This document shows, in pieces, positions 63,872 to 64,000 of a stretch of DNA of 64,000 bases (within the stretch, counting starts at the first letter, position 1; every line of letters starts with the position of its first letter). Origin of the DNA: DATFVA01 sp963743325 (GTDB lineage Bacteria > Bacteroidota > Ignavibacteria > Ignavibacteriales > Ignavibacteriaceae). The notes under the pieces are model-generated. The model had not been told where the DNA came from, ran no database searches, and saw only the letters and a list, made by a program, of their open reading frames with translations. Location of the stretch: positions 1 through 64,000 of the forward strand of contig CAVUOZ010000013.1 in assembly GCA_963743325.1 (NCBI GenBank), read 5' to 3'. Made by a program: the position numbers and the translations under genes.

Positions 63872-64000
63872 ACAATTTAATCTACATAGGCTGAACTTGC
63901 ATGAGGAAGTCAAGTCTCAAGTTGCCTACCTTCCTGATCTCTTAATAAAACTTTCAGGCATGGTGAGTTGCATAAAATTTCTATAAATTCATAAGTCATA

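Larger units (their letters stand above)
63268..64000. other. Repeat-filled end region
   Basis: No intact gene. It contains a 75-bp direct repeat (twice), a second repeat unit (twice, one with a nested insertion), many short palindromes sharing a TAC/GTA centre, and the fossil end of a T9SS sorting tail with its terminator. Listed separately below. Confidence 0.8.

Overview
Most of this window (about 2.9-64 kb) is AT-rich and reads as one genome of the Ignavibacteria / Bacteroidota-Chlorobi group. The indicators are an LpxC-FabZ fusion, two type IX secretion sorting tails with the NYPNPFNPAT core, a hybrid two-component system of the HTCS type, a GTP-type PEP carboxykinase and a compact outer-membrane assembly cluster. 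The first ~2.9 kb are different: visibly GC-rich, with genes for a zinc-metalloprotease lipoprotein, uridine kinase, HtpX and TerC, the last three all broken by indels. The join falls inside rplY (L25), whose C-terminal tail is missing, so I suspect an assembly chimera rather than a natural junction.

Layout. 3-31 kb is almost entirely minus strand. prs-rplY come first, then a lipoprotein, a small zinc-ribbon protein and a peptidase/propeller/barrel protein. Next is a long envelope block which, in transcription order, runs uppS - bamA - two Skp-like chaperones - lpxD - lpxC/fabZ - lpxA - lipM-like - panB - propeller protein - rfaE1 - rfaE2 - tamB - rnr. Many of these genes overlap by 1-4 nt. 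Upstream lie lexA with two small unknown genes behind one palindromic operator, then ilvE and an MlaE permease.

31-48 kb is mixed. It holds pckG, a DUF3267-like membrane protein flanked by two direct repeats with paired hairpins, a multi-PAS hybrid kinase, a YeeZ-like epimerase, a secreted protein with repeated CPY(L/M) motifs, a pullulanase-like enzyme, fumC and a T9SS-exported PKD protein.

48-54 kb holds threonine dehydrogenase (tdh) facing two alpha-oxoamine synthase paralogs (KBL-like), a free acyl carrier protein and an acetyl-CoA-synthetase-like ligase. 54-64 kb is an accessory, decaying region: a DUF6266-like protein, a remnant of a restriction-modification enzyme tail, short tandem repeats, a frameshifted HTCS sensor, small exported proteins, a frameshifted T9SS esterase, and a final 0.7 kb of palindromic repeats carrying a fossil second sorting tail.

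Candidates for something undescribed are the lexA-WYL-nuclease-like operon, the oxoamine synthase/ACP/ligase cluster, the CPY-repeat secreted protein, and the twin-hairpin and palindrome repeat families, one of which carries a nested 40-bp insertion. No tRNA, rRNA, CRISPR array, transposase or integrase was recognised.
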